A DNA stretch of 34,174 nucleotides from Chromera velia (GCA_018398765.1 JAHBMJ010005915.1:5001-39174), one strand, 5' to 3'; numbered from the stretch's first letter, positions 9,000 through 20,290 are shown. Made by a program: numbers and translations. The notes: a model not told the origin generated them from the sequence alone.

Positions 9000-11900
9000 G
9001 GATCGTAAGTTCAGAGTTCATAGTCTAGTTATGAGTTAAACACCAAGTTTCAAAATTAGTTTAAAGATATCTTCTATTATATGAAATTCATTTGCCAGTG
9101 AGCTAGGATTTGGCTATAAGCTTTTAACTCAGGCTGTCTGAATTCAGTATAATAATTCGACTTTTCATTCAAGTTTCAAACACCATATCTGTTTCCACGA
9201 GTTCAAAGATTTTTCCCTCAAAAAACAAAGCATACAAAAAACAATCAAAGAAACAACACGCATACGCTTGTTGCTTGCACGCAAACAAAACTCCTGAATT
9301 TCTTTTCCCAACCGGCCTAGCAGGCCCTAGCGTTAGGCTTGATTCCCCACCACACCTGCCAATAGCGAATCCTAGGGTGCAACCCTCTTCCTGCCTTCTT
9401 TCTGCCTGTATCACTGACCGACAGCATCTGCTGTCCTCCCTCTCTCTCTCTCCCTTCGCAGTTTGATTTCCAATCCAAACGAAAGCTTTGGTCACGAAAT
9501 GAAGATAAAAAAGATTACACGTGGTGGCCTCCAGGGTGTTTGAAAATCAAACCGCTAAACGAACAAATTAAACAAGCGACGGCGAACGAAAGAAGCTTTG
9601 TCTCGATCCCGTCTGCCTGCCTGCCTGCGTGCCTCTCGTCAGAAGGTGTAAAAGGGAATTAATGACTTCTCCTCGGAGCTTTTGTCCATGCACCTACCTG
9701 CGTGATTTGATTGCGTCTTTTCTGAATTCGTTACTACTTTTTTTGCTGCTTGTGTGACTCTTCTGGCGTTGTCTGGCTTCTCTCTCTCTCTCTCTGTGTG
9801 TGTGTGGGTGTGTGTGTGTGTGTGTGAACGGTCTCCCGTCTCTCCAGTTGAACGATGGAACGAGGCACTCACTGGCCTCTTCTGGCGTCCCTCCATTTTG
9901 CTCGGAGTTCTCTCTGCCTCCTGCTGTCCCGTGTCTCGCTTCTTTTGTCGCGTGCACAGAGACACGCAGTTTCACAGGCTCGCACACACTCAACCAGGGA
10001 CGCATGCACACACACGTCGACCGCACGCACTCGCACAATTTCTGCGAAGCCCCCGGACCTCCGGCCAACACTTTAAACGAACTAAATCAAGCAAACATGT
10101 AAATGAATGAATAAATAAGTGAGAAAGAAAGAACGAAAGAAAGACAATTCACCAAAAAGGCACAAAGGTCTGTCACGAAAGTGCTCCGTCAAACGATCGA
10201 AGCAGAGACAGAAAATTAAGTGAGAACGAAAAACAAGCAGTCAGAGAAGGAAGAAAAAACGTGAAGGAAAGAAAAGACGGAAAGACAGAAGCCAAAGGAG
10301 CTGCCTGCACCTAAACGCGCGCGCACCTTTCTTCAAAAATATACAACGACGCAGGATTTCACAGATGAATGAGAAAATTTCGGAGAAAGGAAGATGGCAA
10401 AATGCTTACAAAAGAAAGATAAGAAAAAGAAACTTCGTTGTGTCTGATCGACTTTACAGCCATCCAGACTTAAATTACAAAACCAGTCACTACGTATCGC
10501 TGAATGCGCATGTGCACCCACGATACACAGTGAAATTTAAAAGCAAGACAAAGGAGATGCAGCACGAAAGGACGTTCGGCCGTACAACGGTAGAGGGTCT
10601 ACAGACGCATCAGAGATCTATTATGGACTGCTCGTTTCTTGTCACCTTTTTCCCAAAGAGAAGAAACAAGAAGACAAACACAAAAAGAAGAGGAGCAGCA
10701 CCAAAAGAATGGGCAAAAAGACCAAAAATCAAAACAGTCAACAGAACACCAAAAACGACTGCGTGCTTTGTCTCCTGTACTTCTTACCTTGCCTGTATCG
10801 GAACATGACGGCATGGAAGACAAAAAGAACACCCCAGACTTTGCTGTCATATGTATTCTTTTTTCAGGGCAGAAAGAAAAAACGAAACCCACAAAGCAGA
10901 TAGGCAGTCACACTCAAAAAGGAAGAACGAAACTGAGAGTACGGAATGTCACACTCAAAAACCAAAGAAGGAAAAGGGACAACAGAGCAACCAGCGTTCG
11001 CGTTCTCATCCCCTTCTCGCTTGCTCACTCGTTCGGTCAGTGCGGAATGAGTCCAATCGAATCGAATCCATGCAAATTTGTTCCACCAGAGCATTCGATT
11101 CCTTCTCTTCAAAAGTTGGGTAGAACACATTCAGTCACGTCAATCAAATCCACCAAAGAGTCAAGGAACCAACGAGCAGCCTCCCTCCCTCTTTCCTTTT
11201 TGTCTTTCCATTTCCTCTTCATTCCACTCCCCCCCCTTCATCGATTACGAGTCAGAAGAGGAAGGAAGATTCTCCCTCCACCTTTCTTCTGGGCAGGTGT
11301 CTCTGTCTTTTTTTCCTTCCCTCTCTCACAGATTCTCTCGCTGTTGCTGACTTTCATCTCTTTTCGCTCCTTCTTCCTTCAAGCCTACCTTGCTTTCCAT
11401 TTGGTTTCCTTTTGTACCTGCCAAATGCAACCAAATCCGTCAGTAGTGTTACAGACCGGGCCCACCCTTCAATTCTTTCTGTCAGTCAAACAGTCAGGAA
11501 GAGGCCGGGTGAATAGAAAAGCGAGAAGAGCTTCCATTGAAGCTGCCCTCATGCTCTCATGCACACACGCTCTCTCTGTATGTATACAACATATAACGAA
11601 GAAATCATGGAGACATGCAGGAAAAGGCAGTCACCCTGCAGAGAGAGCACTCTGACCTCACCTGACCTCCCGGAGCCATGCGTTCAGCTTTCTCGCTCAG
11701 AATGCGAACGCAGGTGTATGTCTCTTCATGAATTCACTTCTCATAAATTCATCCTTCCTCCCTCCCTGCACTTTCTTCTCTTCTCGATGACGTCCCTCTT
11801 TACTGTATGCTCTTCTTTGCTTCTCTCTTGTCGACAGTTTCAGTCAGTACTGGCGCATCTTCAGCCTGACAGGTTTTCATCCTCGCCCAGGACTGATGAC

Positions 11901-14900
11901 TCCCTCGCCAGTCTGACACATTGAATGTTGCCAACAGGATCGAGCGCACAGGTTGTTTTTTCTTTGGGGCGGCTGGATAGAGGGGGCGCTTCTTTACTGA
12001 TACAAGCAGGAAGGAAGGAAGGAGGGGAGTGGGGACGACTCATGGTAGCATAGCATTGAGTCCTCTCTCACATGCTTTCTTCATCTGTCTGATCTGGTCG
12101 GTCAGTCTGAATTAATTCCACAACAACGGGCTCATATGAATTCATGGATGGCTGGATGGGGGGGGAGACAGAGGAAGAATTGCGTCGGTGCAAACGGCAG
12201 TCAAGGCACGGACAAAAGAACAAAAGGGGAAGTGGAGGAACGAGTTTCGAATTGAATTGAGTTTAAACAGATGGATGGAAGGTGAGACTGTGAGAAGCCT
12301 AGCGCGCCATTGACCTGTGTGTGTCTGTGCATCGACGCGAAGTAAGTGGACTGGCTGCACGACTCGCTAAGCAAATTCGCGAATACTTGTGTGTGTGAGA
12401 GAGAGAAACAAATTGGGCGGGCAGGTGGCAGAGACGTCAGTGTCATTTGACTGGCTGTCTCGACCATTGACTGCCACTTTTTTTTCTCTCTTTCTTTCTT
12501 TCTTTCTCTGAGCGGTACAAGCAAGAGACGGCAACGGAGGAAGACTCCAGACCAGAAAGAATGGGAAGAGAGGACAGAACGCAGGGCGGATGCAAAAGGT
12601 TGAAAACGAATTTCTGGCTGTCGAAGGAGTCATGCACTTGAGAAAACAGAAATGCGAAGTTGGTGGAAATGGGTGAGTTTAGTGGGAAAAGCAAGTGCAA
12701 AAGCGAATGAACGATACTTTTTCATCCTTTTCTTTTCTCCGTCTGACTGTACAGGAGGAGAAAGAAGGGAAAAACCACGCATGTGCGAAGAGGAGAGAGA
12801 AAGAAGAAGACGAGGAAACGGACGGAAAAGACAGACGTTCAAGCAAGAACACACAGCATTATTGTCGTTTCGCTCCACGAACTTCTTCTCCATCCAACCA
12901 AATATTTGCACCCAGTTGCATACCCTTGCCTCCTTGTGGCCCCGGACTTTTGCTCATTGCCTCCATACACATTCTTCTTCTCTGTCTTGTCGTCACTCTG
13001 CCAGTCTTTCAGCTGCACAAAGCCGAAATCTTTCTGAGAATTTGGCGGTGGCTGCAACGAATGAACAAATGAAGAAATAAGAGAAAAGCGAAAAAGAAGC
13101 TCACGCCCCATTTTCTCTCTTTACGCCCTCTCTTTTCTTTCTTTCTTTCTCTTTCTTTGAGGAGCCTTGGAGGACCCCGTACCTCTAGTCGCACTCTCTC
13201 AGTGTGCACCTTCCCAAGGTGCATCTGCCCATTTGCCTGACTGTCTCCCTCCTGTTCCTCTCCCGCGCTTTCTCTTTTCTCCCCTCTCCCTTGCTTGCTC
13301 TGTCCCTATCCCGTTTTCCGTCTGCCCTATTTGATTGATTTTGTACACACACAGAGATCGTACGAATGAAGACCCAACAAACCCCACTGGCCACCAAAGT
13401 GGTCCCCTTACTTCTGCCTTCCTCTGTTCGTCTCTTTAAGCTTGTCCTCGCTGCACAGATTTCAGCTCGGTGTTGCTCTAGCTTTCTTGCGTCGTGCTGC
13501 TGATCTCAGCATTTCTTGCTATTCTTTCATTCTTCGTCTTTTCGGTCTTTCTTCTTCCCCTCGACTTTCTTCTGTAGGCAGCAACCCTTTCGAAAGAAAG
13601 CGCCCCAAGACACACAACAGACAGCTTTTTCGGTCAAGAAGAACAAAAACAAAAACAGTGCTCCCTCCAAATTTTTCGCGAATTCGTGGGAAGGGGACAA
13701 AGGAACAGTCTAGAAGGGGGGAAGGAAATCGCTTGACGAACAGAAAAGAAGAGCGAACTGCTAGAGGTGGCTGGAAGGGGAAAAGAAAGGAAAGAGCGGC
13801 CTTTGTTTGTTTGGGTGAGAACACAGCAGGCAGATCCTCCGAGAAGAGTGTGAAATGCACGGCAAGGAAAGATGGAGAAGAGAGGGAGAGGATGATGGAA
13901 CGCGCCTCGCCCCTTCCTCCCTCCTCCGGTTGCCTGGAGGGACCTGTCAGTCTGTGTGTTGCCCTAAAGACCTTTAGAGACGAGAGAATTAAAGATTAAG
14001 AGACAATTAAGGAGATGGCCTCGATTCTCAGGAAGAGAGAGAGCCGACATTCATTCCAGCAGCGGTACTTCAACAAAGACATGCAGGAAGGAAGGAAGGA
14101 AGGAATACATCCACATCCATGGAGGTTTTTCTTCTCTTCATCTTGCTTCGGCTGGAAAGATGGAGACGGTCTGCTGCAGAAAGGTAGTGAACTGCCAGCT
14201 ACCCTTGTCGTTCTCCCCCCCTTCGACGTTCCTTTGACGCGCTCCTTCCTGCAGTTTTTCTCGGATTTCCTTTCTTTTCATCTCTGTATGACAATCCATG
14301 CTATGGTACAAGTGGTGTTCTGTCTGCGCCTGCTGATAGAAACAGACGGGTGCATGGGGAGGTTCCTTCCTTCCTTCCTTTGTGTTGCATGAATTGAATT
14401 GAATGGATACATTCAACGCATCGAGACGATGTCATCGGCTTTCTCTTCCTTCACTTACTCATCCGTATCGATCTTCTTGATCTCCCTCCCTCTCTCTCTC
14501 TCTGTTTCTTTTTTTCTCTGACATACATAGATTCACCGCTTTCTTGCAAGTATTCCATTGCCCTTTACTCGACTTCGACCCGAATGTTCACACACTTGTT
14601 CTTTCTGTACTTACACATCCTTCAGTTAATCATTGAGGCATTCAAACAGTCACGAGAAAGGAAGAAAGCAAAAGCGAATCAAACAAACAAAGAAGCAAAC
14701 AAGGGGGCGGCTGTGTACAATGGGAGGTGAAGAGAAGGGCTTCGTATGAAGTAAAGAAGAGGGAGAAGAGGAGCTGAGGGCATAGAAGAGTAAGGCGAAA
14801 ATGTTCTGTCCAGGAAAGAAAGACAAAAGAACAAATGAACAGCTGCACAACCTCTCATGACATTCGCAGTAAAGCAAACAGAGGCAAACACATAAGGTTC

Positions 14901-15680
14901 ATCCAGAATGTGCTTTCCTTCTTTCCTTCTTTCTTTTTCATCCCTTTCTTTCATTACGACGAACTTCAGTGCCTTGTTCTTTGCTTCTCTCATTCGCTTT
15001 TTTGCTTTTCAAGTCGCTCCTCCTTCTCTCCTTCTCACGCACTGACTTACCTGACTCTTGCTTGCGTTCTCTCTCCCTCTTTCTTTCTCTCTGTGCCTGT
15101 GTGTGTCCATCACGGAACTTTCGAAGGACGCAGACACACGTCCTGCTGTCTTCTTTCAAACACAAAGGAGGGAGGCCCAACCGGACTGTGCACAACAGAA
15201 CTTCAAAAGCATCCGATACCTTTCTCCTACTCCTCTTCCACTTCTTTTTTCCTGCACTCTGAACAGCAGAAAGCTGAACAAACAAACGACTGAACGAACA
15301 AGCGAGGGAATTAACAAAGTAACCCCCGCCACATCCAGCCTTTCTTCCCTCTCCTCTCTCTTTCTGTACCACCACCTGAACTTTTCTTTCCATTTCTTTC
15401 TGCCCTTCCCTCCCTGCCTCGCAAAACCAATGTGGCCAAAACTCAAACTTGAACCACTCCTTTCCACCTCCCTTTCTTCTTTCAACTCCCCTCCTGTCCT
15501 GCACAACCGCACATCCCTCTATGTCCTCCCAGACCAAACAACAGAACAATGTCATACGAATGAATGGATACTGGTGGCTTCAGTCTGAGGAATCTCTTTC
15601 TTTCTTTTTTTCATCTCCGCCACGAAATCAAATTTTCTTTCCGAATACGAAAGCAAGTCACTCTTTCTGAATGCCAGAAG
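9000..15680. other. long low-complexity region, no gene recognised
   Basis: No ORF here shows a recognisable domain. Reading frames are dominated by Lys/Arg/Glu on purine-rich blocks (about 10080-10990) or Ser/Phe/Leu on pyrimidine-rich blocks (about 11160-11420 and 14450-15680). There are short tetranucleotide runs of TTTC (near 12485-12510 and 13137-13160), GGAA (near 14088-14103) and TTCC (near 14364-14380). The longest ORF (10639-11655, 338 codons) is low complexity with no domain. Promoters or exons of a large-intron gene could be hidden here and would not be visible by eye. Confidence 0.5.
9778..9827. repeat. (CT)n-(GT)n compound microsatellite
   Basis: A CT dinucleotide run passes directly into a GT dinucleotide run with one GG interruption. 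ORFs translating into alternating Cys/Val or His/Thr here are artefacts of the repeat. Confidence 0.9.
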
Positions 15681-15687
15681 AACAATG

Positions 15688-16341
15688 TCAGACACTGAAG
15701 TGATTTCTCAGGAAAGTAAACACCCTTCGTCTCCATCCAACTCGTTTCTCCAGTCGCCCTCTTCCCCTTTCTCTCTCCCTCCTCAGCTGTGGAGAGAAAG
15801 CAAAGGGATTTCTTCTCTCAGAAGGAGAAGACACACTGTCAAATGCCTGCCCCCCCACTCCGGGAGCACCCTCAGGGCGCCTCTGTGATTGACGCACGCC
15901 GTGTCGGCTGCCAACCCTCGTGAGGTCTTTCCGGAAAACTGCGAATGATGCAACCACCCTGTTCCTGTCTCGACCCGAGAGCATGCCCTCATCTCCAAAC
16001 GGCATCTGAAAATTCAAACTGGGCATCGAAGGTAGAGGCAAAGACCTAGGAACAGAGGGCAATTTGAACGAGCTAAACCGACCCCCTTCCCTTCCCTCCT
16101 CTTCTCCCTCTACCGATCCCTCTTCTTCCTCCTCCTCCTCCTCGTCTTGAGGATCCTCTTTCGTCAGGTCAAACAACCGAAACCCCGACCGAATCTCCTT
16201 CCAACCCTCTGAGAGCAGAACCTGGAGAGACGGCGCGAACGAGGGAGAGAGCGAGAGCGTCGTTACCTGAACGTTCAACGCCTCGTGACCCCACTCGAAC
16301 GCCAAGTCTTCGGCTGTCTTCAAAAGCAAAGGCATCACCAC
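15688..16341 (-). CDS. GNAT gene last exon: C-terminal acetyltransferase half and long tail
   Basis: A clear acceptor (pyrimidine tract then TTTTGCAG) precedes 16341. The exon begins in phase 0 with VVMPLLLKTAEDLAFEWGHE, matching the GNAT helix after motif A (LL..AE..A...G), then LNVQV and SPSLQVLLSEGWKEI, the usual 'A..LY...GW' region, though the normal Tyr is replaced. A run of nine acidic residues follows, then a basic segment with VVASFAVFRKDL, similar to the closing strand of plastid-type GNATs. The frame ends at a stop at 15688. The distal 60-70 residues are Arg-rich and low complexity; the true end could be earlier if another intron is present. Confidence 0.58.
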   Translation of the reverse strand: MVMPLLLKTAEDLAFEWGHEALNVQVTTLSLSPSFAPSLQVLLSEGWKEIRSGFRLFDLTKEDPQDEEEEEEEEGSVEGEEEGREGGRFSSFKLPSVPRSLPLPSMPSLNFQMPFGDEGMLSGRDRNRVVASFAVFRKDLTRVGSRHGVRQSQRRPEGAPGVGGQAFDSVSSPSERRNPFAFSPQLRRERERGRGRLEKRVGWRRRVFTFLRNHFSV

Positions 16342-16540
16342 CTGCAAAAGAAGGAAAAGAAATAAAAACACCTCTCATCAAAAAAAGAACCTGACACATA
16401 CACATCCTTTCACGCCACACATCTTTTGCATACAGAAAAGGTTCCAGGGCACCAAACCTCCCTGCCTGCATGTCCTGCCTGGCAGTGATGAGTACCGTCA
16501 AAATCCATGAATCAGCAACTTTGTAGAAGGAACGCAGCAG

Positions 16541-16635
<95 letters not shown>

Positions 16636-17805
16636 NNNNNNNNNNNNNNNNNNNNNNNNNNNNNNNNNNNNNNNCCCGCATTGCTGCCCTGGGTTTGCCC
16701 TCCACCACCAGCGCATCCACCCACGCGCTCTTCGTCTCGGCAGTTGCGCACAGGCTCTCACTGGAGCTTTGTCTCTTCTTCGACTTCCTTCTCTCAGCAG
16801 AGGCGGCAGAGGGAGAAGACAACTCTTGCCCCTCCGAGAGCCACCCAGGTTCACTCACAGCAGACGAAGCGTAAGGAAGCTCCGCCAGTATGAGGAAACC
16901 AAAGAGGTCACCTGAAAGCAAGAAGAAGAGAAAAGAGAGGATGAATGACAGCGCAATGGGGACAGAACTTTCAAAGCCTCGTTCGTCACCTTCGAAAAAG
17001 TCAAAGGACTTCAGGGAAACCAGGAAGGAGGCTCACAATTTTGCCACCGTCTCCCCCCCTCCCTAGCTCATTCTCGTGACCGCTCTGACGCACGCACCTG
17101 TATGTTTGTTGGAGGCCTTCAACATCCGGGTCCTGCGTTCATTTATTCATTCGTTCGTTCGTTTCGCTTGGATAAACAATGAAGACTGTTAGACTGCATG
17201 GCACAGAATCTCGTGCTGTCTTTGGCCCCTTCGAAGTTCAAAGAAATCGAAAGCGAAATGAAGAGACCACAGTGGAGGGAGGGAGGGGGAAAGGAAGGCG
17301 GGCATGCATGGAAGAAACAAAAGACGGGACTCCTCTTCTCATCACGGGAAGGCATTACTCTCTCCTACTGATTCTGCTGCCTTGGAGAAAAGGGAGACGC
17401 TTCTTCGTCGGCGTCTTTTCCCCTTGTTATCATTATACGGAAATCATGCCCCCCCATACTGCTTCGTTCCTGCCTGCCTACATACGTACCTGCATGCATG
17501 GAAGAGCTCTGGGTGAAACTTCTGGATCAGTTTTGCCAAGGGCTTTCCCGTCCCCCCCCCCGTCTCCTCCGAGGTGCTCTTGTGAAACCAGCACTGCAGA
17601 AGCTGCACACAGCAGGAGGACAGAGGGGATGTGAGTGGAATGGGAGAAACTTGCACACACGGTGGGCAAAATAACTGAAGCACAGCAGGAAGCCAAGCAG
17701 CTAGGCACGAAGGAGTGTCCCGTTTACCGGAAACAGGAACCAACGGAGACAAACAAAAAGACACAGGCACAGCCAGGCACAAATACTCTCTCTGTCCTTC
17801 TCTCT

Positions 17806-17843
<38 letters not shown>

Positions 17844-18791
17844 GTGTGCAAGAGAGAGGGGGGGGGCAGGGGGGGGAGGGAGGAACGGAGAAAGGAATGC
17901 AGACAGGGGTACGGCATGCTACGGCAGTTACACCCCTCACCCCTCCCTCGCTCACTTGAGAGAAGTAGTTGGGAGCTGCGGCCCTGTCCCTTACAAACGC
18001 CCCCGCCTTGGCGCTGCGGTCCCACGGCGAGACGCCCAGGCCCATGCCCTCCCCCCCTCCCACCGCGAGAGGCCCCCCAAAGGGAGAGGGAGGAGACGGG
18101 AGAGATCTCCGGAGACAGAGGTGGAAGATTTCCACGAGATCCCCTCTGCAGTCCAGAGAGGCAGGAGGGAGGCGACCGCAAGATTGCACATGCGGTCCTC
18201 CAAGCAGACTTCTGTAAGCTTGAATTGACAGTGGTCATGAAAGAAAAGAAGCACTAGACGTTCCGAGAGGCACGCGGATGCATGTCAGAAGACCCATCCT
18301 AAGAGGTGAAAGAGCCGAGAGACGGGAAGACGGCGACGACCAACCGAGAGAAGCCAGATGAGCAAAAAAGTGCCCGTCGATAGGCCGTCGTGTGTTCACC
18401 CAGAGAGAAAAGAGGGGTGCGGAAAGGGAACCACGAAAGGAGATCGTGCAAGCATACAAAGAAGGCAGACTGACGCTGTGACAGGACTGATAGCCACATC
18501 TGAAGCCTGAAGAGGCCGAGGTGCATTCCTTCCGTATACATACTCTTCCGGGGCCAGCCACCTTCTTGCCACAGCCCTCAATTGCGTGAGTCCCTCTTCT
18601 GCTTTTGCCTTTTGCTCTTCGTCAGCAGAGAAGGAGAAGGAAGGGGCGGTTGAGGACGTGCGGGAACGGCGAGCGCAGCCGTTCAGGAGAGAGAAGGGGT
18701 GCTGGACAAAAGCGGTCCCCATTGCAGCGATACATGCAAGAGTCAGGACCATGCCCAAAAGCATGGACCTCAGTCTTGCAAGAAATAGCAT
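15688..18791 (-). CDS. putative plastid-targeted GNAT-family N-acetyltransferase (split gene, gap inside)
   Basis: Several minus-strand segments line up as exons of one protein. The first encodes a signal peptide plus transit-like sequence. The two best later exons encode GNAT (Gcn5-related N-acetyltransferase) elements: DLFGFLILAELPY and SAWVDALVVEGKPRAAMRG (strand 4 and the start of the acetyl-CoA-binding motif A), then VVMPLLLKTAEDLAFEWGHE and SLQVLLSEGWKEI (helix 3 to the conserved C-terminal part). GNAT enzymes transfer an acetyl group from acetyl-CoA to an amine. The substrate here is unknown; the presequence suggests action in the plastid. The assembly gap at 16636-16674 falls at the donor side of the intron between the last two exons, removing part of motif A (the RxxGxG signature). 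Middle exon boundaries are not resolved: the candidate exons do not all join in phase. The long acidic and basic C-terminal tail is unusual for the family. Confidence 0.6.
16536..16635. repeat. (CA)n-(GA)n-(CA)n microsatellite next to the assembly gap
   Basis: A CA run, an AG run and a second CA run lie directly against the N gap at 16636-16674, inside the intron between the last two GNAT exons. The repeat almost certainly caused the assembly break, and the true intron length is unknown. Confidence 0.9.
16636..16674. other. assembly gap (39 N)
   Basis: A run of 39 N between a CA microsatellite and the 3' end of a GNAT exon. Missing sequence must include the splice donor and probably part of the acetyl-CoA-binding loop. 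Confidence 1.
16675..16911 (-). CDS. GNAT gene exon: central acetyltransferase region, runs into the gap
   Basis: Acceptor TTGCTTTCAG precedes 16911, and the frame starts with the last two bases of a codon, then DLFGFLILAELPYASS. A Ser/Glu/Lys-rich insert follows (SAASAERRKSKKRQSSS), then ETKSAWVDALVVEGKPRAAM. 'VD.LVV...R' is the typical strand 4 and start of motif A in GNAT proteins. The exon enters the N gap at 16675, where the rest of the RxxGxG acetyl-CoA loop and the splice donor must lie. The insert between the strands makes the protein longer than compact GNATs. Confidence 0.6.
16990..17031 (-). CDS. GNAT gene, candidate micro-exon
   Basis: A 42-base segment encodes SFLVSLKSFDFFE and ends in phase 1 at a GTGACG donor. 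It would join in frame to the next exon to give FDFFEGDLFGFLIL, which fits the second and third strands of a GNAT fold. Its acceptor (…AATTGTGAG) lacks a pyrimidine tract and a TGA lies immediately upstream in frame, so the call rests on the phase match and the sequence only. Confidence 0.3.
17490..17593 (-). CDS. GNAT gene, candidate exon 3
   Basis: The segment sits between a good acceptor (CTTCTGCAG before 17593) and a strong donor (CAG then GTACGT after 17490). One frame reads GKPLAKLIQKFHPELFHAC, which is coding-like. A ten-G homopolymer inside makes the frame vulnerable to a base-count error. Its phase does not match the next candidate exon, so either an exon is missing, the homopolymer length is wrong, or this segment is not part of the transcript. 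Confidence 0.3.
17806..17849. repeat. (GT)n microsatellite
   Basis: A nearly pure GT run with one GC interruption, followed by a G-rich stretch, inside the probable intron region of the GNAT gene. Confidence 0.9.
17956..18143 (-). CDS. GNAT gene, candidate exon 2
   Basis: Between an AG acceptor near 18144 and a GTGAGC donor after 17956, one frame begins GDLVEIFHLCLRRSL, which fits helix 1 of a GNAT domain after PRPLQASD of exon 1. The rest is Gly/Pro-rich (for example FGGPLAVGGGEGMGLG). All three frames are open over much of this segment, so the frame is chosen only because of that helix. The donor is in phase 0 in this frame, and an exact in-phase partner on the 5' side could not be fixed. 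Confidence 0.35.
18498..18791 (-). CDS. GNAT gene exon 1: bipartite plastid-type presequence
   Basis: ATG at 18791 opens a 98-codon segment. Residues 1-27 are a hydrophobic signal peptide (core LLGMVLTLACIAAMGTA), followed by Phe28 in GTA-FVQ and then a basic, Ser/Thr-rich stretch (LNGCARRSRTSSTAPS). Signal peptide plus transit peptide with Phe at the cleavage point is the known plastid import signal of many red-lineage secondary plastids. The segment continues with charged helix (EEQKAKAEEGLTQLRAVARR) and PRPLQASD, which resembles the first strand of GNAT domains. The 3' boundary at 18498 (GAT then GTGGCT) is a weak donor and alternatives lie within about 80 bases downstream. The in-frame GTG 21 bases upstream of this ATG is not needed as a start. 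Confidence 0.58.
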
Positions 18792-18899
18792 ACCGGAGCC
18801 TGACAGTTTCACAAGAGCAGCTGTAATTTAAGGCAAAAGACCTTGAATCGAATCTGAAAGGACGATATGTATATATCTACACCTGGCAGAGAAGACGGT

Positions 18900-20290
18900 T
18901 ACTGGATGCCGCCTTTCCACTTTAGGCCGTCACTTCCGATGGTACGGGTTTGTCTTGCTGGAGATGTGTCAAACTTCACGCTCTGAGAGCAGATTCCTGC
19001 ACTCAGGATCTCCTTCTTCCCATGCAGACTGAAAGATGTCAACAACGTACAACTGGACGTCAACTTCGCCGTGGATGCCGGCCGGCCGCGCAGAGGAAAC
19101 CTTTTGTTCCGCGCGGTACGATTCCGGTATACGATGTGCGCGCGCGCGTGCATGCGCGCGAAATCATGCATCGCGCTTAATCTGACGCAAGCAAGCTTGC
19201 GAACGGCCCCAGCAAGAAAAATGAGAACTTCACGATGGACGCACGCCGGCCAGCCGATCGGGTGGTCGCGCCGACCCCCCCCCCCACGGGAAAAGCCGCA
19301 GAACCCCCCCTCCCCCAGGGAAAAAGCCCGGGGATGCAGCCTGTCGCTTTCCGGGGCCACTGACGTACGCATGCATGACGACGCGGGTTCATGCATGCTT
19401 TTCTAGACCATTTGGGGCGGGATCTTTCCGGAGCCTTTTTTTGGTGAAAGACACCTGACGCACGTACATTTGGTGCATATTCAGCCTTTTGGGGTAGGGT
19501 TTTTACCGAAAGACAGCGTGCACGTGGGCTGGGGTATTTCTGTTTTCTAAGTGCCCTCCGCTTCACTTTCCGGGGCCACCGTGCATATGGCGTACATTCA
19601 GCCTTTCAGGGCCGGGTTTTTGTCGAAAGACAGCATGCATGCACGTGGGCCCGTGGGCTGGGGTATTTCTGTTTTCTAAGTGCCCCCCGCTTCGCTTTCT
19701 GGGGCCATTTTTCTTTAGTGCTCTTAATTGTCCTGCACTCTGCACAGGCTTTCTAGACACTGCGGCGTTTACGGTCAAACGCCGTGGTGCCGCGGAGCGC
19801 CCGAAGGGCGCACCGCGGCGCGCTGCGGTTGTAAAACCTTGAAGAAAGGGGGGAACCGCGGCGTGATTGTTCCGGTCTTTACCTTTTCTGAGGTAAGTTG
19901 AACCAAATTGATCAGCAATTAATTAAATTTATCATTGAAACACCTTAAAAAAAATTTTGTGGCGCCTGCGGTACACAGAAAAAACCGTTTTGACGGTATA
20001 TGAGGCCATGTCCCAAATGGAAGGGGGCGCCGCCGTGGAGGGGCCTGGAGGGAACCACGGCGCAGCCGCAGTGCTAAAAATGGCCGCTCTAGAGAGCCTA
20101 ACTCTGCAGCGTTTTGTCGCAGCAAACCTTCTGTCCTCCATCCATAGCAGGAGGGGCACAAAGGGCCCCTTCCAGCCCGAGGGTCTGCTCGGGAGGGAAG
20201 TGGCCGCGTTCTCCGGGTCTTTTGACCGGGAGGGCGCAAACTGAAAGAATTTCTTTGGTAATGCGAGAAGACAGAAGAGAGATGGATAAA
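18900..20290. repeat. GC-rich repeat region with imperfect tandem units, no clear gene
   Basis: An imperfect unit of about 115-128 bp recurs: 'ATTCAGCCTTT..GGG…GGGTTTTT…CGAAAGACAGC…CACGTGGGC…GGGGTATTTCTGTTTTCTAAGTGCCC.CCGCTTC.CTTTC.GGGGCCA' spans about 19479-19578 and 19596-19707, with a more diverged partial unit before it (from about 19346). A C10 tract, G/C homopolymers and alternating GC-rich palindromes (GCGCGCGCG near 19140) also occur. ORFs on both strands here are Arg/Pro/Ala-rich shadows. The plus ORF ending at 20244 (ATG near 20007) has no recognised domain. Confidence 0.5.
19764..19819 (+). repeat. two adjacent perfect hairpins
   Basis: GGCGTTT-ACGGTC-AAACGCC (19764-19783) is followed by GCCGCGG-A-GCGCCC-GAA-GGGCGC-A-CCGCGGC (19789-19819), a 13-bp stem with one A:A mismatch and a three-base loop. 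They could be a transcript terminator-like or element-end structure; no function is shown. Confidence 0.6.

Noticed and set aside
10639-11655. 338-codon plus-strand ORF
   Set aside because: The product is low complexity (Lys/Gln/Arg then Ser/Phe), has no domain, and tracks the purine and pyrimidine blocks of the DNA. It is open by composition.
16498-16921. Long ORFs on both strands through the N gap and microsatellite
   Set aside because: They translate CA/GT and GA/CT repeats and the unknown bases; only the part above 16675 on the minus strand is coding-like.
17143-17355. Minus ORF between candidate GNAT exons as an additional exon
   Set aside because: Low complexity, no GNAT motif and no convincing splice sites on both sides.
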